From Candidatus Nitrosopelagicus sp. (GTDB lineage Archaea; Thermoproteota; Nitrososphaeria; Nitrososphaerales; Nitrosopumilaceae): DNA of 64,000 bases. Shown here one piece after another: positions 1 through 7,043 of this stretch (its first letter is position 1; each line of letters starts with the position of its first letter). A model generated the notes under the pieces. That model ran no database searches. It saw nothing but the letters and a program-made list of their open reading frames with translations, and was not told where the DNA came from. The DNA is taken from NCBI GenBank assembly GCA_028242535.1, contig JAOJYB010000003.1:42519-106518 (forward strand), in the 5' to 3' direction. The translations under genes were made by a program, and so were the position numbers.

Positions 1-27
1 CTTGAGATGTTTGGAGGTTATTTATAA

Positions 28-522
28 TTAAAGATCTGACAATCGTTTTTTTGGATCAATTTCTGATAAAACATCTATAGTTCCTGAAGGAAGAAATTGT
101 TTCCAGTTTTGATCGGTAGAAATCAGATTTCGGATATTAGTTCCAGATAAATCGCTGCGAGATTTCAATTCTACAGGGATTATTGATTTTCCTCGCTTAC
201 TATAAAGCTCATGAGTAAAATCATCATTAGAAAAAACAACATCATATTCAGGAATTAATTCATCAACAAGATGTGTCCATTTGGAATGATCATCAACATC
301 AGGTATGTAATGTACAGACAGATTTTTTTTTGATTTGTCATCTATAGATGATAAAATCATCTTTTTTCTTTCATCAGCAGTGAAAGGATTTCTTTTTTCA
401 TGACTTTTGTTTGAACTACCTATTCCAACATGAAGATGTTCCACTTTGGATAAAGCAAATTTTATTGCTTCTAAATGTCCTAAATGAAATGGTTGAAAAC
501 GACCAATTAGAAACCCAATCAT
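28..522 (-). CDS. nadM: Nicotinamide-nucleotide adenylyltransferase (archaeal NadM type)
   Basis: Makes NAD from NMN and ATP in the cytosol. The protein opens with the nucleotidyltransferase signature GRFQPFHLGH (residues 7-16), the HxGH ATP-binding loop of this alpha/beta-phosphodiesterase superfamily, and has the C-terminal motif SGTNIRNLI that matches the ISSTxxR-like second signature. At 164 aa it has the usual length of archaeal NadM. Its ATG overlaps the stop of the upstream CopD-like gene by 4 nt (both leftward), so the two are probably cotranscribed. The alternative, a phosphopantetheine adenylyltransferase, is less likely because of the GRFQPFHLGH form. Family assignment is firm; the operon is inferred from the overlap. 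Confidence 0.93.
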   Translation of the reverse strand: MIGFLIGRFQPFHLGHLEAIKFALSKVEHLHVGIGSSNKSHEKRNPFTADERKKMILSSIDDKSKKNLSVHYIPDVDDHSKWTHLVDELIPEYDVVFSNDDFTHELYSKRGKSIIPVELKSRSDLSGTNIRNLISTDQNWKQFLPSGTIDVLSEIDPKKRLSDL

Positions 523-1019
523 AATTGTCCACCGGCATTAAGAACTGATGCTAAAAATAGAATTATCACAGATAATACAACAGTTACTTCCCCTAATATG
601 ATAATTTTTTTCCTTAATTTTTGTAGTTGCTCTGGAGGCATCTCTTTTGCAATAATTTTATCTTCAACATCTTTTCTAATTATTCTGACATGAACAGCAT
701 ATAAAATTAGTAATGCTGCAACTAAAATCATCTTTATGATTAAAACATGACCATAACTAGTGTCATACAAGATATCAGATTTTTGTAATACTAGATGGGC
801 CTGATACATTCCTGTTGCAATTAAAATAAACAAAGCAGGCATGGCTAATTTGTTAAAACGTCTTCCAACTTGCACCATTAATTGTATTCTTTCTTCAACA
901 GGCATTGACATTTTTTTTAAAATTGGTGCAAATACAATACCAATGAATAAAGAGCCACCAACCCAAATTGCCGCACTTGTGATGTGAATCCATGTTAGTA
1001 GTGCTTGCTCTAGTGCCAT
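519..1019 (-). CDS. CopD-like / DUF2269-type four-helix membrane protein
   Basis: A 166-aa integral membrane protein with about four transmembrane segments. It starts with WIHITSAAIWVGGSLF, the helix with a conserved His and Trp-Val-Gly-Gly typical of the copper-resistance CopD superfamily of uncharacterised inner-membrane proteins. Further histidines (HLVLQ, YGHVL, HVRII) lie near helix ends and could bind copper or haem. Copper handling matters in ammonia oxidisers because AMO and the electron-transport proteins are copper enzymes, but that link is inference. It precedes nadM with a 4-nt overlap and is divergent from the gene at 1088. Confidence 0.7.
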   Translation of the reverse strand: MALEQALLTWIHITSAAIWVGGSLFIGIVFAPILKKMSMPVEERIQLMVQVGRRFNKLAMPALFILIATGMYQAHLVLQKSDILYDTSYGHVLIIKMILVAALLILYAVHVRIIRKDVEDKIIAKEMPPEQLQKLRKKIIILGEVTVVLSVIILFLASVLNAGGQL

Positions 1020-1087
1020 GACAATTAATGATTAGAACTCTATTTGACTCTTAACAAGGTTTTTTAGTATAAAATCTAAAAAAAATA

Positions 1088-1585
1088 TTGATGAATCCAC
1101 CTGGACGTCCAATACTATTTGTTGCAATAATTGCATTGTTAGGAATGATGGGCGGAATTGTTTACTATGCAAGTTTAGATAACGATGATCTTTCTATGGC
1201 TACAATTGAATTACAAGAAGTAGAATTGATAGATGTTAACAGTATTGAAAATCGTGCAATGCTCAAGGTTACATTTCTAGTTGCAAATCCAGGTGAAGTA
1301 ACAGTAACTGTTCCAGTAATTTCGTACAAATTGTATGCAGATGGAAGTGAGATTGGACATGGAGCATATTCGACAGAAGATGTTGCAATGCCAGGTCGTG
1401 CTGCATTTTATCCTGATGCAGAAATTCCATTAAAAAATAAATTAACTATTGTAATGTCAGAGATGAGTGAAACTGTCTATAATAAAATAGTCAGTGGACA
1501 AGCTATACAATATGCTGCAACAGGACAGATGACTGTAGAATCAGCATGGAGTATTGTAGAACTAGATTTTGATACTAGGTCTTAA
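1088..1585 (+). CDS. Membrane-anchored extracytoplasmic protein of unknown function
   Basis: The 165-aa protein has one N-terminal hydrophobic segment (ILFVAIIALLGMMGGIVYYA) that can act as an uncleaved anchor, followed by a beta-rich domain. Residues about 55-125 (LKVTFLVANPGEVTVTVPV, then a SEIGHG stretch) resemble LEA14/water-stress-hypersensitivity type beta-sandwiches that describe 'non-overlapping' polar extensions, but the match is not strong. No catalytic motif is visible. It is divergent from the CopD-like gene and followed by a tRNA on the opposite strand. Function unknown. Confidence 0.75.
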   Translation: MMNPPGRPILFVAIIALLGMMGGIVYYASLDNDDLSMATIELQEVELIDVNSIENRAMLKVTFLVANPGEVTVTVPVISYKLYADGSEIGHGAYSTEDVAMPGRAAFYPDAEIPLKNKLTIVMSEMSETVYNKIVSGQAIQYAATGQMTVESAWSIVELDFDTRS

Positions 1586-1600
1586 TTTTAAAATTTAGAG

Positions 1601-1675
1601 TGGGCCTGGAGTGATTTGAACACTCGATCACTGCCATGTCGAGGCAGCATCATAACCAAACTAGACCACAAGCCC
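1601..1675 (-). tRNA. tRNA-Val (GAC), with C33
   Basis: Read on the minus strand, a complete cloverleaf folds: acceptor GGGCTTG/CAGGCCC with discriminator A, D-arm GTC with GG in the loop, anticodon stem CTGCC/GGCAG with loop TCGACAT, five-nt variable loop, T-arm GAGTG-TTCAAAT-CACTC. The loop gives anticodon GAC (valine). CCA is not encoded and there is no intron. The base before the anticodon is C33 instead of the nearly universal U33. The 3' end lies about 15 nt from the stop of the convergent gene at 1088-1585. Confidence 0.93.
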
Positions 1676-1740
1676 ACGAATTAAAAATTCTAAAAGAACA
1701 TTATTAACGTTTAAGAGATGTTGGAAATGAGGCTAGAAAA

Positions 1741-2451
1741 TTGAGCGACGAATTTACAGATGATGAAAAGACTGGATTTTACAAAGCAATTTACTCTAGA
1801 AGAGATGTTAGATCACATTTTACACAAGAACCAATTGACGAGGGAACATTAACAAAAATTCTTCACGCAGCACATCATGCACCATCAGTTGGATTTTCAC
1901 AGCCATGGAATTTTATTTTAATTAAAGATATGAATACTAAACAAAAAATCAAAGAATCATTTCAAAAAGAGCATAAACGAGCATCAGAATTAGTTGAAGA
2001 TCCAAAGAGATCAGAATATCTATCTCTCAAATTAGAAGGAATAATGGAGTCAGATGTCAATGTTTGTGTTACATACGATCCCACAAAATTTGGACCATTC
2101 ATTATAGGAACCACAAGCATACCCGAAGCTGGAATTTACAGTGTTTGTTGTGCTATACAAAACCTATGGTTAGCAGCAAGAGCAGAAAACATTGGATTAG
2201 GTTGGGTTAGCATAGTATCTAATGATGTATTAAGAGAACAATTAGATTTACCTGAGCATATTGTACCTGTTGCATATCTTTGTCTTGGTCATGTAACAAA
2301 TTTTGAAACAAAACCAGATTTGGAACGTTCAGGATGGCTTCCAAGATTAGAACTAAAAGATGTAGTTTATTATGAAAAATGGGAACAAAAAGAAGGCGAA
2401 TCATGGAATGTAATCCAAGAAATGATCAAGTCGAATCTTAACTACGCTTAA
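1741..2451 (+). CDS. bluB: 5,6-dimethylbenzimidazole synthase BluB (nitroreductase fold)
   Basis: BluB cannibalises reduced FMN with O2 to make 5,6-dimethylbenzimidazole, the lower ligand of cobalamin. The 236-aa protein has the family features: FYKAIYSRRDVR near the N-terminus, APSVGFSQPWNFI (residues about 47-59) at the flavin site, IQNLWLAARAENIGLGWVSI and the YLCLGHV strand, and the C-terminal LERSGWLPR segment that separates BluB from ordinary nitroreductases. The start is TTG; there is no nearer ATG that keeps the SRRDVR motif. CbiH and CbiE elsewhere in this window make the same pathway plausible. Stop is 24 nt before tRNA-Arg on the same strand. Confidence 0.92.
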   Translation: MSDEFTDDEKTGFYKAIYSRRDVRSHFTQEPIDEGTLTKILHAAHHAPSVGFSQPWNFILIKDMNTKQKIKESFQKEHKRASELVEDPKRSEYLSLKLEGIMESDVNVCVTYDPTKFGPFIIGTTSIPEAGIYSVCCAIQNLWLAARAENIGLGWVSIVSNDVLREQLDLPEHIVPVAYLCLGHVTNFETKPDLERSGWLPRLELKDVVYYEKWEQKEGESWNVIQEMIKSNLNYA

Positions 2452-2475
2452 ATTATTTCAAGTTATTTTTCTGCT

Positions 2476-2550
2476 GGGCTCGTGGCGCAGCATGGATAGC
2501 GCAGTAGCTTCCTAAGCTATAGGTCGAGGGATCGAAGCCCTTCGAGCCCG
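2476..2550 (+). tRNA. tRNA-Arg (CCT)
   Basis: A full cloverleaf: acceptor GGGCTCG/CGAGCCC with discriminator G, D-stem GCGC/GCGC, anticodon stem GTAGC/GCTAT with loop TTCCTAA giving anticodon CCT, variable loop AGGTC, T-arm GAGGG/CCCTT with loop ATCGAAG. Position 54 is A instead of the usual T. No intron, no encoded CCA. A run of T residues follows immediately. Confidence 0.95.
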
Positions 2551-2560
2551 CTTTTTTTAT
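2551..2560 (+). terminator. Oligo-T terminator after tRNA-Arg
   Basis: Seven consecutive T residues follow the discriminator base of tRNA-Arg by one nucleotide. Archaeal RNA polymerase terminates at such T-runs without a hairpin, so this is the likely 3' end of the tRNA transcript and separates it from the flavin-reductase gene. Confidence 0.6.
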
Positions 2561-2591
2561 TACTTAAATTATGTATAATTTTCAAATAGAT

Positions 2592-3113
2592 ATGAAAGTT
2601 GTAGTTATTTCTGGCAGCCCAAGAGAAAATGCCAATACAGAGATAATGATGAAACATGTTGCAGAATATGTAGAACAGAAAGATGTTGAACTAAAATTTA
2701 TCAATTTATCAGAAGGTGGTTTTGAATATTACAGAGGATGGGTAGATGATTATAATGAGAAAACACTTCAGGCTGCAAAAGATATCATGGCAGCAGATGT
2801 CTGGCTAATTGGAACACCGATTTACAATTCCATGTATAGTGCTGCTTTGAAGAATTTATTTGAATTTGTTAATTATAAAGAAACTGAAGGAAAAACAGCA
2901 GGTTTAGCAATTATTGCATCAGGTATGATTGGATTTACCGATGTCCAAACACTACTTACACAATTAATGTCATATTTCAGGGTAATAACAAATCCAACCC
3001 CAGTATTTGTAACTGCAGATAAAATGGCTGATGGTAAAATAATCGATGACGATGTCAAATCCAGATTAAATCAAATGGTAGATAAAACACTAGAATTAGC
3101 AAAAAGAAATTAG
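2592..3113 (+). CDS. NADPH-dependent FMN reductase / flavodoxin-fold oxidoreductase
   Basis: The 173-aa protein has a flavodoxin-like fold: MKVVVISGSPRENANTE at the N-terminus is the phosphate-binding loop (GSPR.xS/N.T) of NADPH-dependent FMN reductases, and GTPIYNSMYSAALKN (residues about 76-90) is the second flavin-binding segment. The ORF track starts seven codons earlier at 2571, but the beta-strand MKVVVISG begins at the ATG at 2592, which I prefer. Substrate unknown: FMN reductase, quinone reductase or chromate reductase are all possible. Its last 4 nt overlap the convergent secreted-protein gene. The neighbouring BluB needs FMNH2, so supply of reduced flavin is a possible but unproven link. 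Confidence 0.85.
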   Translation: MKVVVISGSPRENANTEIMMKHVAEYVEQKDVELKFINLSEGGFEYYRGWVDDYNEKTLQAAKDIMAADVWLIGTPIYNSMYSAALKNLFEFVNYKETEGKTAGLAIIASGMIGFTDVQTLLTQLMSYFRVITNPTPVFVTADKMADGKIIDDDVKSRLNQMVDKTLELAKRN

Positions 3114-3517
3114 ATTAGATTTTTTCCAGTAATTTGTTTTGATTTAAAAATTTTAATTTCATAATCACCTTCGTAGACATTAACTACGTTATCTCCATCA
3201 ATATTTCTTGCACGAAATTTGTATTCGTAAGTACCATCTTCATTTACATCAGTTTGTGCAAAGTGAATTGGTTCATCATTTTGATAGATTTGAACAATTA
3301 CAGGATATCCTTCTGCATGGTTGTCTACAGTACCTTCAATGAATCCCCATGGCATTATGTTGTCTGAAGAAATTACCATTGGTACCACAGTTTTTGTTAG
3401 TTGAATACCATTATTTGTAGAAATTACAGTTGTGTTAGAGTCAGCAAATGAAGGAGACATTCCGATCATTGTGACTAGCACAAATAATCCAGCAAAAATT
3501 CCAATTTTTGTCTTCAT
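3110..3517 (-). CDS. Secreted beta-sandwich protein, unknown
   Basis: The 135-aa protein has a clear Sec signal peptide (MKTKIGIFAGLFVLVTMIGM, cleavage near SFADS) and a short domain in which GFIEGTVDNHAEGYPVIVQIYQNDEPIHF and DGTYEYKFRARNID look like a bacterial Ig-like or carboxypeptidase-regulatory-like fold. No catalytic residues are evident. Similar short secreted domains are common in Thaumarchaeota, often repeated in larger surface proteins. Overlaps the FMN-reductase stop by 4 nt in convergent orientation. Confidence 0.8.
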   Translation of the reverse strand: MKTKIGIFAGLFVLVTMIGMSPSFADSNTTVISTNNGIQLTKTVVPMVISSDNIMPWGFIEGTVDNHAEGYPVIVQIYQNDEPIHFAQTDVNEDGTYEYKFRARNIDGDNVVNVYEGDYEIKIFKSKQITGKNLI

Positions 3518-3574
3518 GAAAAAAATATGCTGTCAATAATATATTAACATGACTGATAATTTATTCAGATAGAA

Positions 3575-3688
3575 TTGGATACAAAAAAGAAGTGTGAATG
3601 TGAGTGTCATTTTGGAGGAGCTGTTAGTTGCCCAGGGTGCAAAAAGAATCATGAATATGAATTCAAATGTGAACACTGTAGTGAATAG
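3575..3688 (+). CDS. Cysteine-rich mini zinc-binding protein (37 aa)
   Basis: Not in the ORF track. TTG start gives MDTKKKCECECHFGG and then CPGC, ending in FKCEHCSE: seven cysteines and two histidines in 37 residues, arranged as CxCxCH, CxxC and CxxC. This spacing fits one or two structural zinc sites. An in-frame stop lies five codons upstream of the TTG, so the protein cannot be much longer. Divergent from the secreted protein at 3110-3517. No function can be assigned; the cysteine pattern is what makes it credible as a gene. Confidence 0.55.
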   Translation: MDTKKKCECECHFGGAVSCPGCKKNHEYEFKCEHCSE

Positions 3689-3694
3689 TTATTT

Positions 3695-3889
3695 TTATTG
3701 TGCAAACATCTTTAGATTATAAATTTCAGCACGAATTGATTCAATTTCAACTTGAGTCTTAAGATTATCAATCTATTTTTTTAGATATGAAATTTTATCA
3801 TCTCTTGTGCCTGTTACATTAGAAAGATCTTTTTCTAGATCTAGTTTGTATGTAGAAATTTCTTTTGCCGTTAATTCATGGCTTTTTTT
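3695..3889 (-). pseudogene. Coiled-coil tail with out-of-frame start and in-frame TAG
   Basis: On the minus strand, directly after the small membrane protein, the -1 frame reads SHELTAKEISTYKLDLEKD, continues as charged helical sequence to an in-frame TAG, then resumes IDNLKTQVEIESIRAEIYNL and ends at TAA. It has no ATG, GTG or TTG start in its first part. The join to the upstream gene lies on a run of eight A residues (plus strand T at 3883-3890), so a one-base slip or indel would fuse it to the membrane protein. The TAG also interrupts it. It is therefore a decaying C-terminal extension, a programmed -1 frameshift product, or a sequencing error. Confidence 0.4.
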
Positions 3890-4101
3890 TCATCATGAGA
3901 GTGTGATTCTCCATGATTGTTATCTGCGGCTTTTTGTGCAATCCAGATGATAAACACCATAAACCACATAATTGGTACGGCCATCAGAAAAATGAAATAG
4001 AGTGAAGGTGCAAAGTCAACTAGGGGAAAGTATAATCCAGTCAAAACAGCTGCCCATATACCTGAAACAAGTGTGGCAAGATGGTTTTTTACGTATCCCA
4101 T
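3871..4101 (-). CDS. Small two-helix membrane protein
   Basis: A 76-aa protein with two predicted transmembrane helices (LVSGIWAAVLTGLYFPL and YFIFLMAVPIMWFMVFIIWI) and a short His-rich tail HGESHSHDEKK that might bind metal. No family recognised. The stop comes four codons after an A8 run, and the -1 frame continues as a coiled coil (see the pseudogene entry), so the annotated end may be artefactual. Upstream about 70 nt separate it from the wHTH gene on the same strand. Confidence 0.65.
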   Translation of the reverse strand: MGYVKNHLATLVSGIWAAVLTGLYFPLVDFAPSLYFIFLMAVPIMWFMVFIIWIAQKAADNNHGESHSHDEKKAMN

Positions 4102-4173
4102 TATTTATCCAAGAAAATATACAAAATATAACGTTAATGGTAGATTTTTGAATATATAATATGAAAAGGAGGA

Positions 4174-4446
4174 TTATTGCTCTGCAGTAACTTCTACAGT
4201 AGCAGTTGATGTTTTAGTTTCAGACTGTAAGATTTGGATTTTCTCTAAAAGTTCATTTCTCAAGTCACGAGCAACACGTCTTACGGTTGGTCTTGGGACT
4301 CCTAATTCGTCAACGACTTTAGTATAGATATCTTGTTTGTCTGTAACACCTTTATCAAGCAAAGAATTGATTGCTGCTTTGATTACAGTGCTTTGATTAG
4401 TACGATTCACAAGGATCGTGTAATACTGATCTATATAAAATTTCAA
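4174..4446 (-). CDS. Small helix-turn-helix DNA-binding protein
   Basis: A 90-aa protein whose central part, LDKGVTDKQDIYTKVVDELG followed by VPRPTVRRVARDLRNELLEK, is a helix-turn-helix with recognition helix PRPTVRRVARDL. The tail is Thr/Ser/Val-rich and probably disordered. Single-domain wHTH proteins of this size are abundant in Thaumarchaeota and act as local regulators or chromatin-associated proteins. Translation may begin at the first ATG or slightly downstream. Divergent from the cyclophilin gene at 4582. Target unknown. Confidence 0.75.
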   Translation of the reverse strand: MKFYIDQYYTILVNRTNQSTVIKAAINSLLDKGVTDKQDIYTKVVDELGVPRPTVRRVARDLRNELLEKIQILQSETKTSTATVEVTAEQ

Positions 4447-4567
4447 TTTACAAATTTGAGAAACGTCATTCGCAGTTTTATTAAAAAAGAATAGCCAAAA
4501 TATTACAATGATAAAAGGTTTTCATTGAAAAAATAATTAATGATCAAAAGACTCTTATGATAATCGC

Positions 4568-4582
4568 ATGTCGTTGCGACAT
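4568..4582 (+). promoter_or_regulatory. Perfect inverted repeat touching the cyclophilin start codon
   Basis: ATGTCG-TTG-CGACAT is a perfect 6-bp inverted repeat with a 3-nt centre that ends on the first base of the TTG start codon at 4582. It could be an operator over the transcription start or, if transcribed, a hairpin at the 5' end of the mRNA. The divergent wHTH gene is about 120 nt away. Visible in the sequence; regulatory role is inference. Confidence 0.35.
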
Positions 4583-5064
4583 TGACTAGCGTAAATATAG
4601 AAACCAATCATGGAAATATTTCATTTGGTTTACTTCCTGATTTAGCACCTGAAACTGTTAGAAACTTTATCAAATTAACAAAAGACGGATTTTACGATGG
4701 AACATTATTTCATAGGGTCATTCCTGGATTCATGATTCAAGGAGGAGACCCAAATACAAAGAATCCAAACATGAAAGGTCAATGGGGAATGGGCGGACCA
4801 GGATATAATGTAAAAGGAGAATTTAGTTCAAGATCACACTTGCGGGGAATCGTTTCAATGGCTAGATCAACTGATCCAAACAGTGCGGGTTCACAATTTT
4901 TCATAGTAACAAAGGATAGTACATTTCTAGATAGAGAATATACTGTATTTGGAGAAGTAACAGAAGGAATGGATGTTGCAGATAAAATAGTAAACCTTCA
5001 AAAGGATCAGAACGACTGCCCTCTAGAAGATGCAAAAATGCTCAAAGTTTCAATTTCAGAGTAG
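4582..5064 (+). CDS. Peptidyl-prolyl cis-trans isomerase, cyclophilin type
   Basis: A 160-aa single-domain cytosolic cyclophilin with no signal peptide. The active-site landmarks are present: FHRVIPGFMIQGGD (residues about 45-58, catalytic Arg in FHR), GSQFFI and the FGEVTEGMDV segment near the C-terminus. It speeds proline isomerisation during folding. Starts with TTG just after a perfect inverted repeat. A second cyclophilin, secreted and fused to other domains, lies at 27907-29448, so the organism has compartment-specific versions. The secreted-protein gene at 5069 starts 5 nt after its stop and may be cotranscribed. Confidence 0.95.
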   Translation: MTSVNIETNHGNISFGLLPDLAPETVRNFIKLTKDGFYDGTLFHRVIPGFMIQGGDPNTKNPNMKGQWGMGGPGYNVKGEFSSRSHLRGIVSMARSTDPNSAGSQFFIVTKDSTFLDREYTVFGEVTEGMDVADKIVNLQKDQNDCPLEDAKMLKVSISE

Positions 5065-5068
5065 AGTC

Positions 5069-6274
5069 TTGGATAAGAAAATTTTAGTTACAATTTTTAC
5101 AGTATTACTATTATTTTCAGTAAGTTCTCAAGTCTATGCTGATGAGTCTAATGAACAAATTGATATTTCCAAATTTTATGAGCGGGAGTCATTTAATTCA
5201 GGTTTTGCCGAAGTGAGACAAACCGACAAAATTATTTTTGAAATTGGCAAAGATACAACTGTTCACGTAAAGCATATCATTATTGGAGATCCGTGGCAAC
5301 CTCATGAACCAAAAGTGATTAAAATGTTGCCTGGAAAGCATTCAAATCTACAAGTAACAGATGAAGATGGGGATTATTTAAGACCAATGGGATTTGTTGG
5401 AGAAACTTTTGAAGAAGCAGAATATATCATAGCTGGACAGAAAGCACTTGCTGGTTATGATTTGGTTGCAGAATATGATTTGGAAAATTTTCTAGAGCTA
5501 AATGATGGACTATGGACAAAAAATTTTGATTTTCCACATGATGTAATGATTCACGTTGATGATGAAGTTGAAATAATTTTCGCAAATTCACGTCCTGTTG
5601 ATATTTCTGATGCAGAGGGAATTAATTGTATGGGATGCAATATACTAATAGAATTTTTTGATAATACAGAGTCAATTACAAAAACAGTGATTAGAACTGA
5701 TACAAAATTTGAAGAAATTTCTAATACAGGTGAAGAATATTCTGTAGAGTTTTTATCAGATGGAGCAATTGGTGAATTGAATTTTATAGATGAATTAAAT
5801 TATTTGTCATTCGATGTTAACCAAGAAAATCAGTTGTTTTTGGTAAAAATTCCATTGGATTTACTTTTGTCGCCATATCATGTTTTCTTGTCAGAAATTG
5901 ATCAGGACATTTTAGTTGACTCGGATCAAATTCGAAAAAGTGAATTTAAGCAAACTGCTACACATGCAAATCTTTCATTTAGAGCAAATATAGAAGGGGT
6001 AATTCATATTGTTGGATCAACAGAAATGGAACACGAAAAACTACTTGATAAGTTACAAAAGAGAATCCCAGAACCTGCTAAAGAAACTATAGATGGTGTA
6101 AAGCAAAGTGATGAAAAGTTGGATGATACTACAAAAGAACAGCTTTTTGAGGATTGGGGAGATACTAGTTCAAACGTAAATAATAATGAGGACAATACAA
6201 TGATTTTTGTAATTATTGGTGGCGCTGTTATTGCAGTGATTATTGGAATTGTTATTAAATTAAAGAAAAATTAA
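5069..6274 (+). CDS. Secreted, C-terminally membrane-anchored protein
   Basis: I place the start at TTG 5069, just after the cyclophilin stop, not at 5030 as in the ORF track: the protein then opens with a signal peptide (DKKILVTIFTVLLLFSVSSQ, cleavage near VYADES). The 401-aa product has a large extracytoplasmic domain, a short CMGC cysteine pair near residue 190, a charged linker around residues 340-375 (EPAKETIDG and similar) and a single C-terminal helix MIFVIIGGAVIAVIIGIVIK followed by KLKKN. The middle has a cupredoxin-like look (beta-rich, HDVMIHVDDEVEIIFANS) but the type-1 copper ligand set is not evident. Surface protein of unknown role. Confidence 0.8.
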   Translation: MDKKILVTIFTVLLLFSVSSQVYADESNEQIDISKFYERESFNSGFAEVRQTDKIIFEIGKDTTVHVKHIIIGDPWQPHEPKVIKMLPGKHSNLQVTDEDGDYLRPMGFVGETFEEAEYIIAGQKALAGYDLVAEYDLENFLELNDGLWTKNFDFPHDVMIHVDDEVEIIFANSRPVDISDAEGINCMGCNILIEFFDNTESITKTVIRTDTKFEEISNTGEEYSVEFLSDGAIGELNFIDELNYLSFDVNQENQLFLVKIPLDLLLSPYHVFLSEIDQDILVDSDQIRKSEFKQTATHANLSFRANIEGVIHIVGSTEMEHEKLLDKLQKRIPEPAKETIDGVKQSDEKLDDTTKEQLFEDWGDTSSNVNNNEDNTMIFVIIGGAVIAVIIGIVIKLKKN

Positions 6275-6426
6275 TCGCCTTTTGAGTCACAAGCACATCC
6301 TTCAAACTCGTCAAATCTGGAATTACATAGTGGACATTTATCACCATATTCTATCTCCCAAGGTTCCTTTCCAAATAGTTTAAGATGATCATCTATCTCT
6401 TCAGGAATTTCTTGTTTTTCTTCCAT
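6271..6426 (-). CDS. Mini zinc-ribbon protein (51 aa)
   Basis: Not in the ORF track. ATG at 6426 gives MEEKQEIPEEIDDHLKLFGK, then WEIEYGDKCPLCNSRFDEFEGCACDS. Cysteines are arranged CxxC and CxC, a possible single zinc site, preceded by an acidic helix. It converges with the surface-protein gene, overlapping by 4 nt, which is the same tight convergent packing seen elsewhere here. Codon pattern and acidic composition look genuine. Function unknown. Confidence 0.6.
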   Translation of the reverse strand: MEEKQEIPEEIDDHLKLFGKEPWEIEYGDKCPLCNSRFDEFEGCACDSKGD

Positions 6427-6480
6427 CGTAAGATTAAGCTTACAAAGTATGTATACTTGTTCAAAAATATAGATTTGATT

Positions 6481-6909
6481 TTAGTTAGTTAGTAATGCTT
6501 CTTTTGAGATGTATTGATTTCTTTGATCAGTTGTGTTTTTTAGAAATTCCTTGTTAAATGCCATTTTTGTTAATGCAACAGATACATCAAATGGACTTGC
6601 AGACCAGCCATACTCTGACATTTGCGCAACCGTTTCACCAACTGTCTTTGGCTGATCAAAGAAGGAGTCTTTTGCTAAGATTCTCAACTTGTTTTTGATA
6701 TCATCTACTGCAATTGTAGAAGGTGATGAGAATTCAGGCTCGTGGAATTCAGCATTGTCCAAAGAATTCATTACATCAGTTTGTGGTCTTTCATTAAGCA
6801 ATTGTTTCAATGATGCTATAACGTCAGCTACAGAGTCATTATCAACATAAAAGTCTCTAGAATCGATCTCAATTTCATTTGAACCTTGTTTGATTCGAAT
6901 TTTTGCCAT
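6481..6909 (-). CDS. Conserved-looking hypothetical protein (142 aa)
   Basis: Soluble protein with an N-terminal beta-hairpin-like part (MAKIRIKQGSNEIEIDSRDF) followed by a helix, an acidic linker, and a C-terminal helical region (AQMSEYGWSASPFDVSVALTKM) that resembles a winged-helix-like or helical-bundle fold ending in an invariant-looking FLKNTTDQRNQYI. The arrangement is typical of small Thaumarchaeota proteins without known function. No catalytic motif, signal or membrane segment. Divergent from the PfkB kinase. Confidence 0.7.
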   Translation of the reverse strand: MAKIRIKQGSNEIEIDSRDFYVDNDSVADVIASLKQLLNERPQTDVMNSLDNAEFHEPEFSSPSTIAVDDIKNKLRILAKDSFFDQPKTVGETVAQMSEYGWSASPFDVSVALTKMAFNKEFLKNTTDQRNQYISKEALLTN

Positions 6910-7043
6910 GTGTAATCTACGCTAATGTTGATTTATTTTGCTAGCTCAAAGTAGCTTAGAGAAATAATCAAAAGTTGTACACAAGATCATTAAGGAATAG
7001 TTCAGTTGATAACGGATTTATAGATATTTTTACAAAAAAACAC

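Noticed and set aside
1-27. Possible C-terminal end of a plus-strand gene (frame 1, LEMFGGYL then TAA)
   Set aside because: Only nine codons are visible; an open frame this short is uninformative without the sequence to the left.
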